A DNA stretch of 8,724 bases from Pseudomonas sp. (GCA_030654635.1 JAURXE010000559.1:1-8724); one strand, 5' to 3'; numbered from the stretch's first letter, positions 1-6,168 are shown. Notes: generated by a model not told the origin, from the sequence alone. Program-made: numbers and translations.

Positions 1-141
1 GGTCGTTGCGTGCGACGGATCAACAGCGAGCTGACCGCCTTTCGTCTTGATCTGCTGCCCGGCAGTCATGGTGAGCGCTTGCGGCACTTCATCTTCCAGC
101 AGCACCGCCTGCAGCATCCGCAGCTACAACAAAGCGCTTAA
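1..141 (+). CDS. C-terminal fragment of an unrecognised protein
   Basis: Frame 1 is open from the first base for 46 codons and ends at TAA (139-141); the other two plus frames close early. The peptide is rich in Arg, His, Leu and Gln, with a stretch reading FRLDLLPGSHGERLRHFIFQ, and ends in QQSA. It looks like a soluble alpha-helical C-terminus without membrane segments or cysteine motifs. I do not recognise the family and most of the gene lies outside the window. It runs toward the minus-strand acyl-CoA dehydrogenase, so the two genes converge. The hairpin between them carries its T-run only on the minus strand, so no clear terminator serves this gene. Reality as coding sequence is moderately likely; the product is unknown. 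Confidence 0.55.
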   Translation, partial: GRCVRRINSELTAFRLDLLPGSHGERLRHFIFQQHRLQHPQLQQSA

Positions 142-164
142 CGGCGGCGGCATTTAATTGACGC

Positions 165-200
165 AAAAAAAATCCGACAGCCAAAGACACAGCTGTCGGA
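165..200 (-). terminator. Rho-independent terminator of the acyl-CoA dehydrogenase gene
   Basis: On the minus strand a perfect 9-bp stem, TCCGACAGC (200-192) and GCTGTCGGA (181-173), encloses a 10-base loop and runs straight into eight T residues (172-165). It starts about 60 bases after the dehydrogenase stop codon. There is no T-run on the plus-strand side, so it acts in one direction only. Confidence 0.9.
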
Positions 201-260
201 GAGCGCAAAAGGGCGAAAAAGCGCCAAGCCTGTTCGCGGCAGGCGTGGCTGGAGAGTCCG

Positions 261-2039
261 TTAAGCCGCAAACTCCTCATCACTAAAGGCCATTAAGCTA
301 GCCTTGCCGGCCGTAACTTCTGCCAGCAAGCCACTGCTTTCGGTCAACACGCGACTCATATAAAAGTCGGCAGACTTGACCTTGGCCGAGTAGAAGGCCG
401 TTTCACTGCTGCCGGCAGCGAGTTGCTGTTGCGCCACCGCCGCCATCCGCGCCCAGAACCACGCCAAACTGACCAACGCAAACAAACGCAGGTAAGGCGT
501 TGCCGCAGCACCGGCCTGCTCGGGGTCCTGCATGCCTTGGGTGACGATCCACAGCGTGGCCTGCTGCAACTGCTTGAATGCTTGCGCCAGCGCCGTGCCG
601 TGAGGAGCATGCGGATGCGCCTGTAACCAGCCCTCGATCAAGGCAAAATAGCTGCGCACTGCGCGTCCACCGCCCAGACCTAATTTGCGCCCGACCAGAT
701 CCAGCGCTTGAATGCCGTTGGTACCTTCGTAAATCCGGGTAATGCGTGAATCGCGCACCAGCTGTTCAATGCCCCAGTCTTGCGTATAGCCAGAGCCGCC
801 CAAGACTTGCAGGCCATCGTTGGCACAATTAAACCCCTCATCGGTTAGAAACGACTTAACCACCGGGGTCAGCAGCTGCAAGAGGTCATCGGCGCGCTCG
901 CGCACCTCGGGGTCTTGGTGCTGATGGGCCACATCCATCTGCAAGCCGGTGAAGTACGCCAGCGCACGGCAACCCTCAATCATCACCTTCTGGCGCAGCA
1001 AATTACGCCGCACATCGGGATGCACCATGATCGAATCTGCAGGTTTGTCGGCCATTTTCGGGCCTGATAATGCGCGGCCTTGCAAGCGCTCACGGGCAAA
1101 GCCCAAGCTGATTTGATAAGCGTTTTCGGCTATCCCCAAACCCTGCATGCCGACCATCAGGCGTGCCGAGTTCATCATGGTAAACATGCAACTCATGCCC
1201 TTGTTCGGCTCACCAATCAACCAGCCTTGGGCGCCTTCAAAGTTCATCACGCAGGTGGCCGAACCCTTGATGCCCATTTTGTGTTCAAGGCCGCCGCAGA
1301 ATGCGCCGTTACGGGTGCCACAGGCCAAAAACTTGGGCACCAGAAACAAGGAAATACCTTTCACGCTGTTCGGGGCGTCGGGCAGTTTGGCCAGCACCAA
1401 ATGCAAGATATTGTCGGCAAGATCGTGCTCACCGCCGGTGATCCAGATTTTTGTCCCGCTGATGGCGTAGCTGCCATCGGCATTGGGCAGCGCACGGGTG
1501 CGGATCAGGCCAAGGTCGGTGCCGCACTGCGGTTCGGTCAGGCACATGGTGCCGGTCCACTCGCCACTGATCAGCTTGGGCAAGTACTGCTCTTGCTGCG
1601 CGCGGGTGCCGTGGGCGGTCAGGGCGTTAATGGCGCCATGGGTAAGGCCGGGATACATACCAAGGGACAGGTTGGCTGAGCAGACCATTTCTTCGACCAT
1701 CATGTTCAGCACATGGGGCAGACCCTGACCACCGAACTCAGGCTCGCAAGCCAGGGCCGTCCAGCCGCCCTGTGCAAACTGTTGATAGGCACTGCGAAAG
1801 CCATCCGGCACCTTGACCGCTTTGGTCTGCGGATCGTACTGACAGCCCTGCTGATCACCGCTGGCGTTCAACGGCGCCAACACGTTTTCCGCCAGCTTGG
1901 CGGCCTCTTCTAAAATGGCGCCACCGAGATCGTTACCGAACTCACGCTGACTAGGCAGCGTCTGCAAGGTGGCATAAGCATCAAGCACTTCATCGAAAAC
2001 AAAGTGCATGTCACGCAAAGGGGCACGGTACGCAGGCAT
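261..2039 (-). CDS. Acyl-CoA dehydrogenase, long pseudomonad type (FadE-like)
   Basis: This encodes a 592-residue flavoprotein predicted to oxidise acyl-CoA to 2-enoyl-CoA with FAD, passing electrons to an electron-transfer flavoprotein. The N-terminus MPAYRAPLRDMHFVFDEVLD is typical of the roughly 590-600 residue family with an extra helical N-terminal segment and an added C-terminal domain. The core runs from about residue 40 to 455. Visible motifs are MCLTEPQCGTDLG (165-177), SGTKIWITGGEH (194-205), and near 438 the YEGTNGIQ motif whose Glu is the usual catalytic base. Residues 460-592 form the helical C-terminal extension. The frame stays open 40 codons upstream, but the ATG at 2039 is preferred: it has GAGGA seven bases upstream and begins the family's normal N-terminus. 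The chain-length preference cannot be read from sequence. The promoter carries a three-box operator shared with the MerR gene, so regulation by that gene is likely. Confidence 0.93.
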   Translation of the reverse strand: MPAYRAPLRDMHFVFDEVLDAYATLQTLPSQREFGNDLGGAILEEAAKLAENVLAPLNASGDQQGCQYDPQTKAVKVPDGFRSAYQQFAQGGWTALACEPEFGGQGLPHVLNMMVEEMVCSANLSLGMYPGLTHGAINALTAHGTRAQQEQYLPKLISGEWTGTMCLTEPQCGTDLGLIRTRALPNADGSYAISGTKIWITGGEHDLADNILHLVLAKLPDAPNSVKGISLFLVPKFLACGTRNGAFCGGLEHKMGIKGSATCVMNFEGAQGWLIGEPNKGMSCMFTMMNSARLMVGMQGLGIAENAYQISLGFARERLQGRALSGPKMADKPADSIMVHPDVRRNLLRQKVMIEGCRALAYFTGLQMDVAHQHQDPEVRERADDLLQLLTPVVKSFLTDEGFNCANDGLQVLGGSGYTQDWGIEQLVRDSRITRIYEGTNGIQALDLVGRKLGLGGGRAVRSYFALIEGWLQAHPHAPHGTALAQAFKQLQQATLWIVTQGMQDPEQAGAAATPYLRLFALVSLAWFWARMAAVAQQQLAAGSSETAFYSAKVKSADFYMSRVLTESSGLLAEVTAGKASLMAFSDEEFAA

Positions 2040-2051
2040 AAAAACATCCTC

Positions 2052-2095
2052 AAAGCTGTACAATTTCATTTTTCGTACAGCTTTTGTATAGCTTT
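2052..2095 (-). promoter_or_regulatory. Three-box LitR/CarH-like operator before the acyl-CoA dehydrogenase gene
   Basis: Reading the minus strand, the boxes are TATACA (2090-2085), TGTACG (2079-2074) and TGTACA (2062-2057), at offsets 0, +11 and +28. The first two lie in an 11-base tandem repeat, AAAGCTATACA then AAAGCTGTACG. The second and third form a perfect 10-bp inverted repeat, AAAGCTGTAC and GTACAGCTTT, separated by 13 bases. Box 1 coincides with the predicted -10 element and box 3 reaches almost to the ribosome binding site, which suggests repression. The structure is seen directly; binding by the neighbouring MerR protein is inferred from the matching array at 3276-3309. Confidence 0.6.
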
Positions 2096-2112
2096 TAGCA
2101 CTCACTGTGCAA
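2085..2112 (-). promoter_or_regulatory. Predicted sigma70 promoter of the acyl-CoA dehydrogenase gene
   Basis: On the minus strand TTGCAC (2112-2107) and TATACA (2090-2085) are separated by 16 bases. Transcription would start near 2078, leaving a leader of roughly 40 bases that contains GAGGA before the ATG. The -10 element is also the first operator box. Confidence 0.5.
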
Positions 2113-2210
2113 GCTTTTTTAACGCCGAGACAACACTGCGCCTGAAAAGCAGCGCGCAATCAGCCGCAATCTCATTTACCGAGCAGTCAAACAGGTAGTT
2201 TTCAGGCAGC

Positions 2211-2242
2211 CAAAAGCGCCTCTATCCAGCGACAAAGGCGCT
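2211..2242 (-). terminator. Rho-independent terminator of the MerR-type regulator gene
   Basis: On the minus strand AGCGCCT (2242-2236) pairs perfectly with AGGCGCT (2221-2215) across a 14-base loop, and the last stem base continues into a short T-run (TTTT, 2215-2212). It lies about 25 bases past the regulator stop codon. It separates the regulator from the dehydrogenase and implies that the latter has its own promoter. Confidence 0.75.
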
Positions 2243-2264
2243 ATCAGCAAACAACTGGCTGGAT

Positions 2265-3224
2265 TTAAGTGTCGAGATGACCGCGCAGCAGTTGCTGCAT
2301 GCGCCGCTGCAAGCTACGCCCATCATTGCCCAGGCAAGCAACTGACGAACCGCTCATTTGCTCGGCAGCCAACTCCGAGACCTCACCCGCAATGGCCAAC
2401 GGACATTCCAGGGTCAGCGCCAAGCGTGCCATTTGCCGGGCGAAATCGTTAGCCGGCGGATGATTGGAAAACAGCACCAGCAACTGTGGCTGGAGTTTCT
2501 CACAGACCAGGGTCAACTCCTCCAACGGCTGTCCTTGCGCCAGCACTGTCAGGGCAATGGCCGTATCACCCAGCAACAAACCGCAGACCAGCAACTCCAA
2601 CTCATGGCATTGCCCAGGCATGGCGGCCAACACCACCCGCACATCACTGGCGCCACGGGCCAACTGCAGACGCTGCAAGGCGCGGGCGCGCAAGAAGTTG
2701 TCGAAAAACAACCACTCACTGCTGCGTCCAAACTCGTTTTGGCGCAACTTCAATTGCTGCCACAACGGCATCAGCACATCCTGAAACACCACTGCCAGCG
2801 GATAACTGGAGAAGACTTGCCCGTACACCTGCTCTAAGCGAGCCTGATCAAAATCACTCAAGGCGCGCCGTATTTGCTGTTGCCATTCACCCCACTCGCC
2901 ACTGGCGACTTCGTGACAAACGGGCGCGGCACTGGCTTGCGCCAACTCACTGCGCTGCAGGATCTTGCCGACCTTACTGACGGCAACACCGCGCTCAAGC
3001 CAAGCAAGAATGCTGCGAATCGCCTCGATATTGGCCTGCGAATACAACCGATGCCCACTCTCGGTGCGAGTCGGCTGAATAAGGCCGTAACGGCGCTCCC
3101 AGGCTCGCAGCGTCACCGGATTAACCCCGGTGAGGCGCGACACTTCGCGAATAGGGAACAACTCTTCTTGCTTGAGCGCCGTCGAGGCGAGGGCTAAAGC
3201 AGCAAGTTCAGTCATGGCGGTCAT
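2265..3224 (-). CDS. MerR-family regulator of the CarH/LitR type with degenerate B12-binding half
   Basis: This encodes 319 residues. Residues 22-90 are a MerR winged helix: FPIREVSRLTGVNP, then AWERRYGL (41-48), PTRT and GHRLY (57-61). Residues 112-190 resemble the four-helix bundle of CarH/LitR and 195-319 its Rossmann-like cobalamin fold. In light-sensing CarH the signatures are W-x9-EH in the bundle and ExHxxG in the Rossmann part. Here the first is absent at the expected place (SEWLFF around 169-174). The second reads QCHELE (205-210): the His is kept at 207 but the Glu and Gly are replaced. This fits the class of Pseudomonas LitR homologues thought not to sense light through adenosylcobalamin. 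The start at 3224 has only a weak GAG upstream; an ATG at 3215 is the alternative. The gene is divergent from folM. Likely role: DNA-binding repressor or photoregulator; specific name not assigned. Confidence 0.88.
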   Translation of the reverse strand: MTAMTELAALALASTALKQEELFPIREVSRLTGVNPVTLRAWERRYGLIQPTRTESGHRLYSQANIEAIRSILAWLERGVAVSKVGKILQRSELAQASAAPVCHEVASGEWGEWQQQIRRALSDFDQARLEQVYGQVFSSYPLAVVFQDVLMPLWQQLKLRQNEFGRSSEWLFFDNFLRARALQRLQLARGASDVRVVLAAMPGQCHELELLVCGLLLGDTAIALTVLAQGQPLEELTLVCEKLQPQLLVLFSNHPPANDFARQMARLALTLECPLAIAGEVSELAAEQMSGSSVACLGNDGRSLQRRMQQLLRGHLDT

Positions 3225-3246
3225 TGCTCAATTTACGTTACAGGCA

Positions 3247-3273
3247 TTGTACAACAGAGAATTGCCGGCCAAC
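3247..3273 (-). promoter_or_regulatory. Weak candidate promoter of the MerR-type regulator gene
   Basis: On the minus strand TACAAT (3252-3247) is a good -10 and would place the start near 3240, about 16 bases before the ATG at 3224. The -35 candidate around 3273-3267 (GTTGGCC) is poor, consistent with a regulated promoter. The -10 lies inside the palindrome TTGTACAA (3248-3255). Together with CTCTGTACAA at 3273-3282, that palindrome makes an imperfect inverted repeat: the left arm TTGTACAACAGAG carries three extra bases. Confidence 0.35.
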
Positions 3274-3275
3274 TC

Positions 3276-3309
3276 TGTACAAAACCTATACAGCATGGGT
3301 ATTCATACA
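3276..3309. promoter_or_regulatory. Three-box LitR/CarH-like operator upstream of the regulator gene
   Basis: On the plus strand the boxes TGTACA (3276-3281), TATACA (3287-3292) and CATACA (3304-3309) sit at offsets 0, +11 and +28, as in the array before the acyl-CoA dehydrogenase gene. The 17-base segment CTGTACAAAACCTATAC (3275-3291) matches CTATACAAAAGCTGTAC (2091-2075, minus strand) at 14 positions. It lies about 35-70 bases upstream of the likely regulator start. Autoregulation is the simplest reading. Confidence 0.6.
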
Positions 3310-3310
3310 G

Positions 3311-3680
3311 GCCTGCCAACACGAGCCGTGAACACAGCACCCGCATCGTAGTTGCATGCTCTGCGCCGACGAAACTAACTGACTGCACCATATGCGGCGC
3401 CGAACACACTGCAATTGTCCGCTCTGCGCGCCACAGACATCGAACCCATTCCCCTCGACCACCCAGCAACACTGCCAGTCCGCAAGCTTCGGTTATGGGC
3501 TTAGATGTCACTGGCTGCAGCAAGTGACGATATATACGGCACCTGCGGAAACAGAAAACAGAAATACCTATACAGAAATAGACAGCGCGTACAACAAGAT
3601 ATCGCCAAGCAAGGCCGCCACATAGGCCTTCCAGCCGTTTGAAAGCGCTAAATACCCACCCATCACACATACCCACACCT
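3311..3680. other. Non-coding stretch of the divergent intergenic region
   Basis: I find no convincing gene here. Short open frames on both strands have no good start signals and unnatural composition (Cys- and Trp-rich on the minus strand). One small structure is visible: the 9-base direct repeat ACAGAAATA at 3558-3566 and 3572-3580. The second copy overlaps TATACA (3569-3574), and CGTACA follows at 3588-3593. These boxes are 19 bases apart and lack a third partner, so they do not match the three-box arrays. The stretch is long for a spacer and could hold a small RNA or upstream regulatory sites, but nothing in it proves that. Confidence 0.4.
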
Positions 3681-3716
3681 GATACATGGTTGTACAAAGA
3701 AATCATCTGGTATAAC
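3681..3716 (+). promoter_or_regulatory. folM-folE-folX promoter overlapping a three-box LitR-like operator
   Basis: The -35 candidate is TTGTAC (3690-3695) and the -10 candidate is TATAAC (3711-3716), 15 bases apart. Transcription would begin near 3722, about 50 bases before the folM ATG. Three box-like elements, GATACA (3681-3686), TGTACA (3691-3696) and GGTATA (3709-3714), lie at 0, +10 and +28, nearly the geometry of the other two arrays. Box 2 covers the -35 and box 3 the -10. As I recall, TRTACA-N12-TGTAYA marks light-regulated P. putida promoters; TGTACA-N12-GGTATA here differs from it at one base. Confidence 0.6.
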
Positions 3717-3771
3717 TTTACTCATCAATGAGAGGCATAGATCGTATCCCCTCAACTTTTACGAGATTGCC

Positions 3772-4482
3772 ATGGCCCAGTCATCTGCCCCCATTTTGCT
3801 CACCGGCGCCAGCCAGCGTGTCGGCTTGCATTGCGCACTGCGCCTGCTGGATGACGGCCACCAAGTTATCGTCAGCTATCGTACCGAGCGTGAAGGCCTA
3901 GCCTTACTGCGCCAGCGTGGCGCGCTGACCTTGCCGGCCGACTTTGCCAACGAAGCCGGCATTCTCGATTTCATCGAGCGCCTGCACAGCCACACCGATT
4001 GCCTGCGAGCCATAGTGCACAACGCCTCCGACTGGCTGGCTGAAACCCCGGGCGATGAGGCGGCAGTTTTTCAGCAACTGTTTAGCGTGCACATGTTGGC
4101 GCCCTACCTGATTAACCTGCATTGCCAGACTCTGTTGCAGCGCTCAAGCCCCGCCGACATCGTGCATATCAGCGATGACGTGACCCGTACCGGCAGCGCC
4201 AAGCACTTGGCTTACAGCGCCAGCAAAGCCGGCCTCGACAACCTGACCCTGTCATTTGCTGCGCGCTTTGCTCCGCAGATCAAGGTCAATGGCATAGCGC
4301 CGGCGCTGCTGCTGTTTCACCCTGATGACACTGCGGACTACCGCAACAAAGCCTTGAACAAGTCGGCGCTAGGCATCGAGCCCGGCCCCGAGGTGCTCTA
4401 TCAAAGCCTGCGTTACTTGCTCGACAGCCCCTACGTAACCGGCACGACCCTGACGCTCAATGGCGGCCGTCATCTTAAATAA
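3772..4482 (+). CDS. folM: Dihydromonapterin reductase (short-chain dehydrogenase, FolM)
   Basis: This encodes 236 residues, the normal length for FolM. It is predicted to reduce dihydromonapterin to tetrahydromonapterin with NADPH in the cytoplasm, with possible weak dihydrofolate reductase activity. The Rossmann motif TGASQRVG (11-18) with its Arg is the pteridine-reductase variant of TGxxxGxG. HNASDW (83-88) is the family form of the NAG motif. The catalytic elements are Ser134 in HISDD, Tyr148 and Lys152 in YSASK. The C-terminus [14 protein letters not shown] is typical of the family. The ATG at 3772 follows ACGAGATTGCC, a modest ribosome binding site. It is first in the operon, 22 bases ahead of folE. 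The pairing with folE and folX is what separates FolM from a generic short-chain dehydrogenase. Confidence 0.9.
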   Translation: MAQSSAPILLTGASQRVGLHCALRLLDDGHQVIVSYRTEREGLALLRQRGALTLPADFANEAGILDFIERLHSHTDCLRAIVHNASDWLAETPGDEAAVFQQLFSVHMLAPYLINLHCQTLLQRSSPADIVHISDDVTRTGSAKHLAYSASKAGLDNLTLSFAARFAPQIKVNGIAPALLLFHPDDTADYRNKALNKSALGIEPGPEVLYQSLRYLLDSPYVTGTTLTLNGGRHLK

Positions 4483-4504
4483 ATGCTCCGCCGAGGAAAC
4501 CCGC

Positions 4505-5065
4505 ATGAACTCAGAACTGCCCGAACATTACCGCCAGATCTTGCTTGGCCTAGGCGAAGACCCGGAACGCGAAGGTTTGCTCGACACCCCCAAGCGCGCC
4601 GCCAAAGCCATGCAGTACCTTTGCCACGGCTACGCCCAGAGCGTCGATGAAATAGTCAATGGCGCGCTGTTCGCCTCCGACAACGACGAGATGGTGATCG
4701 TTAAAAACATCGAGCTGTATTCCTTGTGCGAACACCACCTGCTGCCCTTTATCGGCAAGGCGCATGTCGCCTATATTCCAACCGGCAAGGTGCTGGGGCT
4801 GTCGAAGATCGCGCGGATTGTCGACATGTTTGCCCGCCGTCTGCAGATCCAGGAAAACCTCACCCGGCAAATTGCCGAGGCCATCCAGCAGGTCACCAAC
4901 GCCGCCGGCGTGGCCGTGGTGATCGAGGCGCAACATATGTGCATGATGATGCGCGGCGTAGAGAAACAGAATTCGGTGATGAACACCTCGGTAATGCTCG
5001 GCGCCTTTCGCGAGTCGGCCAATACCCGGCAAGAATTTTTACAACTGATCGGCCGGAGCCACTGA
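4505..5065 (+). CDS. folE: GTP cyclohydrolase I
   Basis: This encodes 186 residues converting GTP to 7,8-dihydroneopterin triphosphate, the first step of pterin and folate synthesis. Zinc ligands are visible: Cys75 and His78 in [10 protein letters not shown] (73-82), and Cys146 in [12 protein letters not shown] (141-152). GKAHVAYIP (84-92), [20 protein letters not shown] (97-116) and [12 protein letters not shown] (151-162) are further family hallmarks. The frame opens at an ATG at 4460 inside folM, but the ATG at 4505 has GAGGA upstream and gives the usual N-terminus. It is shorter than the E. coli enzyme (222 residues), as pseudomonad FolE1 proteins usually are. Because it sits between folM and folX, it is probably the copy dedicated to, or boosting, monapterin supply; other folE copies may exist elsewhere in the genome. 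Confidence 0.96.
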   Translation: MNSELPEHYRQILLGLGEDPEREGLLDTPKRAAKAMQYLCHGYAQSVDEIVNGALFASDNDEMVIVKNIELYSLCEHHLLPFIGKAHVAYIPTGKVLGLSKIARIVDMFARRLQIQENLTRQIAEAIQQVTNAAGVAVVIEAQHMCMMMRGVEKQNSVMNTSVMLGAFRESANTRQEFLQLIGRSH

Positions 5066-5067
5066 AC

Positions 5068-5439
5068 ATGACCCAACTGCAACCAGGCATGGCGCGCATC
5101 CGCATTAAAGACCTCAGCGTGCGCACCTTTATTGGCATCAAAGAAGACGAAATTCTCAACAAGCAGGATGTGCTGATCAACCTGAGCATCATTTACCCGG
5201 CCATCGACGCCGTGCGTGACAATGATATCGACCACGCCCTGAACTACCGGACCATCACCAAGGCGATCATCCAGCATGTGGAAGGCAATCGCTTTGCCCT
5301 GCTCGAACGCCTGACCCAAGAACTACTGGATCTGGTAATGGCGCACCCGGCGGTCTGCTACGCCGAAGTGGAAGTCGACAAGCCGCACGCCCTGCGCTTT
5401 GCTCAATCGGTATCCATCACCCTCGCCGGCCAGCGCTAA
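5068..5439 (+). CDS. folX: Dihydroneopterin triphosphate 2'-epimerase
   Basis: This encodes 123 residues of the FolB/FolX tunnelling fold, close to the 120 residues of E. coli FolX. It is predicted to epimerise dihydroneopterin triphosphate to dihydromonapterin triphosphate. [20 protein letters not shown] (10-29) matches the FolX N-terminal signature more closely than FolB aldolases. Glu80 in LLERLTQEL and Lys105 in [10 protein letters not shown] (101-110) are in the positions of the conserved active-site pair. The ATG lies two bases after the folE stop codon with CCGGAG ahead of it, so translation is probably coupled. With FolE and FolM it completes the tetrahydromonapterin branch, apart from removal of the phosphates by another enzyme. 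In pseudomonads this pterin is known as the cofactor of phenylalanine hydroxylase. Confidence 0.93.
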   Translation: MTQLQPGMARIRIKDLSVRTFIGIKEDEILNKQDVLINLSIIYPAIDAVRDNDIDHALNYRTITKAIIQHVEGNRFALLERLTQELLDLVMAHPAVCYAEVEVDKPHALRFAQSVSITLAGQR

Positions 5440-5469
5440 ACCCGCTAGCCGGACGCCGATGATCAGCGA

Positions 5470-5498
5470 TTGCAGGCGCCGGCTGGCGCTTTTATCAT
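5470..5498 (+). promoter_or_regulatory. Candidate promoter of the DUF1244-HopJ pair
   Basis: TTGCAG (5470-5475) and TATCAT (5493-5498) are 17 bases apart; the -10 matches five of six consensus bases and the -35 only the TTG core. The start point would be near 5505, about 30 bases before the DUF1244 ATG. It overlaps the folX terminator hairpin. Confidence 0.4.
5474..5493 (+). terminator. Rho-independent terminator after folX
   Basis: GCGCC (5476-5480) and GGCGC (5485-5489) form a perfect 5-bp stem around the loop GGCT, extended by a G-T and an A-T pair. Four T residues follow (5490-5493). A larger alternative fold pairs AGCCGGACGCC (5447-5457) with GGCGCCGGCT (5475-5484) with one bulged A; the two folds exclude each other. 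The position, 35 bases after the folX stop, suits operon termination, though the short T-run suggests it may leak. Confidence 0.6.
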
Positions 5499-5536
5499 CC
5501 GCGCCTGCCTGCCCACCGCCCATTGAGAGCACCGCC

Positions 5537-5830
5537 ATGACCGAGCAAGAACGCCTAGAACTGGACGCCGCCGCCTTCCGCCAACTGGTGCAACACTTGC
5601 GCTCGCGGCCCGACGTGCAAAATATCGAGCTGATGAACCTGGCCGGCTTTTGCCGCAACTGCTTATCCAAGTGGTACAAAGCCGCCGCCGATGACCTGGG
5701 CGTCAGCGTCAGCGTCGAGCAAGCCCGCGAAGAGATTTACGGCATGCCTTACACCGAGTGGAAGAACAAATACCAAAAAGAAGCCAGCAGCGCGCAACAG
5801 GCGGCGTTTGCCAAGGTGCACAAGCCGTGA
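5537..5830 (+). CDS. DUF1244-family small protein
   Basis: This encodes 97 residues, the usual size of this uncharacterised proteobacterial family (also known from Sinorhizobium SMc04008). Two N-terminal helices (about 1-34) precede the family's core, NLAGFCRNCLSKWYKAAADD (34-53). After that come EEIYGMPYTEWK (65-76) and a Lys-rich tail. The CxxC pair (Cys39, Cys42) followed by KWY could be a metal or redox site, but no function is established that I know of. There is no signal peptide or membrane segment, so it is cytosolic. The frame is open further upstream, but the ATG at 5537 fits the family N-terminus. Its stop codon overlaps the GTG start of the next gene, so the two are translationally coupled. 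Confidence 0.88.
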   Translation: MTEQERLELDAAAFRQLVQHLRSRPDVQNIELMNLAGFCRNCLSKWYKAAADDLGVSVSVEQAREEIYGMPYTEWKNKYQKEASSAQQAAFAKVHKP

Positions 5831-6168
5831 GCGCACTCAGCAGCTTTCGCGCCCAACTTCGCAGCGACCAGCATCAGTTCAGCCAGACCCTGGCTTTTAT
5901 TGCCGAGCACTACGACTACCAGCCCAGCGCCTTCAGCAATGGGCCGGTGGAGAATCCGGCCGGGCAAAATGAAGGTTCATGCAAAACCCTGGGCTTAGCG
6001 CTGCTGGAAGGGTTCAGCCTGGAAGAAACCTTGCTGGCCTTCGGCGAACACTACCGCGCCGTACTCGCCACCCCTGAGGGTAAAGACCACAGCAATATCC
6101 GCGCCCTGATCGACAGTGGCTTAACCTCGGTACGTTTTGCCCAACCAAGCCTGCAGCCTAAGGTTTAA
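5827..6168 (+). CDS. HopJ-family protein, probably a housekeeping cytosolic protein
   Basis: This encodes 113 residues and starts with GTG at 5827, overlapping the previous stop as GTGA. An ATG-started frame from 5758 exists but lies inside DUF1244 and gives no family sequence. Recognisable blocks are FSNGPVENPAGQNEGSCK (36-53), FGEHYRAVLATPEGKDHSNI (72-91) and IRALIDSG, matching the family annotated as HopJ type III effector. There is no secretion signal I can identify, no hrp-like context and no chaperone gene. The coupling with DUF1244 also suggests a conserved non-effector role. The biochemical function is unknown, and the effector name should not be taken as evidence of virulence. Confidence 0.87.
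   Translation: MSALSSFRAQLRSDQHQFSQTLAFIAEHYDYQPSAFSNGPVENPAGQNEGSCKTLGLALLEGFSLEETLLAFGEHYRAVLATPEGKDHSNIRALIDSGLTSVRFAQPSLQPKV

Noticed and set aside
1080..1679. 199-codon plus-strand frame opposite the acyl-CoA dehydrogenase
   Set aside because: It is antisense to the conserved core of the enzyme and resembles no family; a shadow frame.
2040..2159. Longer N-terminus for the acyl-CoA dehydrogenase (40 extra residues)
   Set aside because: The extension would be encoded by the promoter and operator, has no ribosome binding site and does not resemble the family N-terminus; GAGGA before 2039 is clear.
3558..3593. A fourth operator array around TATACA (3569) and CGTACA (3588)
   Set aside because: The boxes are 19 bases apart and no third box lies at the expected offset, so the geometry of the other three sites is not met.
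3233..3706. 157-codon minus-strand frame spanning the whole intergenic region
   Set aside because: It runs through both operator regions, is rich in Cys, Trp and Arg with no recognisable motif, and has no ribosome binding site; the composition looks like chance.
4550..5032. 160-codon minus-strand frame opposite folE
   Set aside because: It is fully antisense to a strongly conserved gene, with His- and Gly-rich sequence typical of shadow frames.
5827..6168. Type III secretion effector locus
   Set aside because: Only the family name suggests it; no secretion genes, chaperone or regulatory hrp-like context is present.
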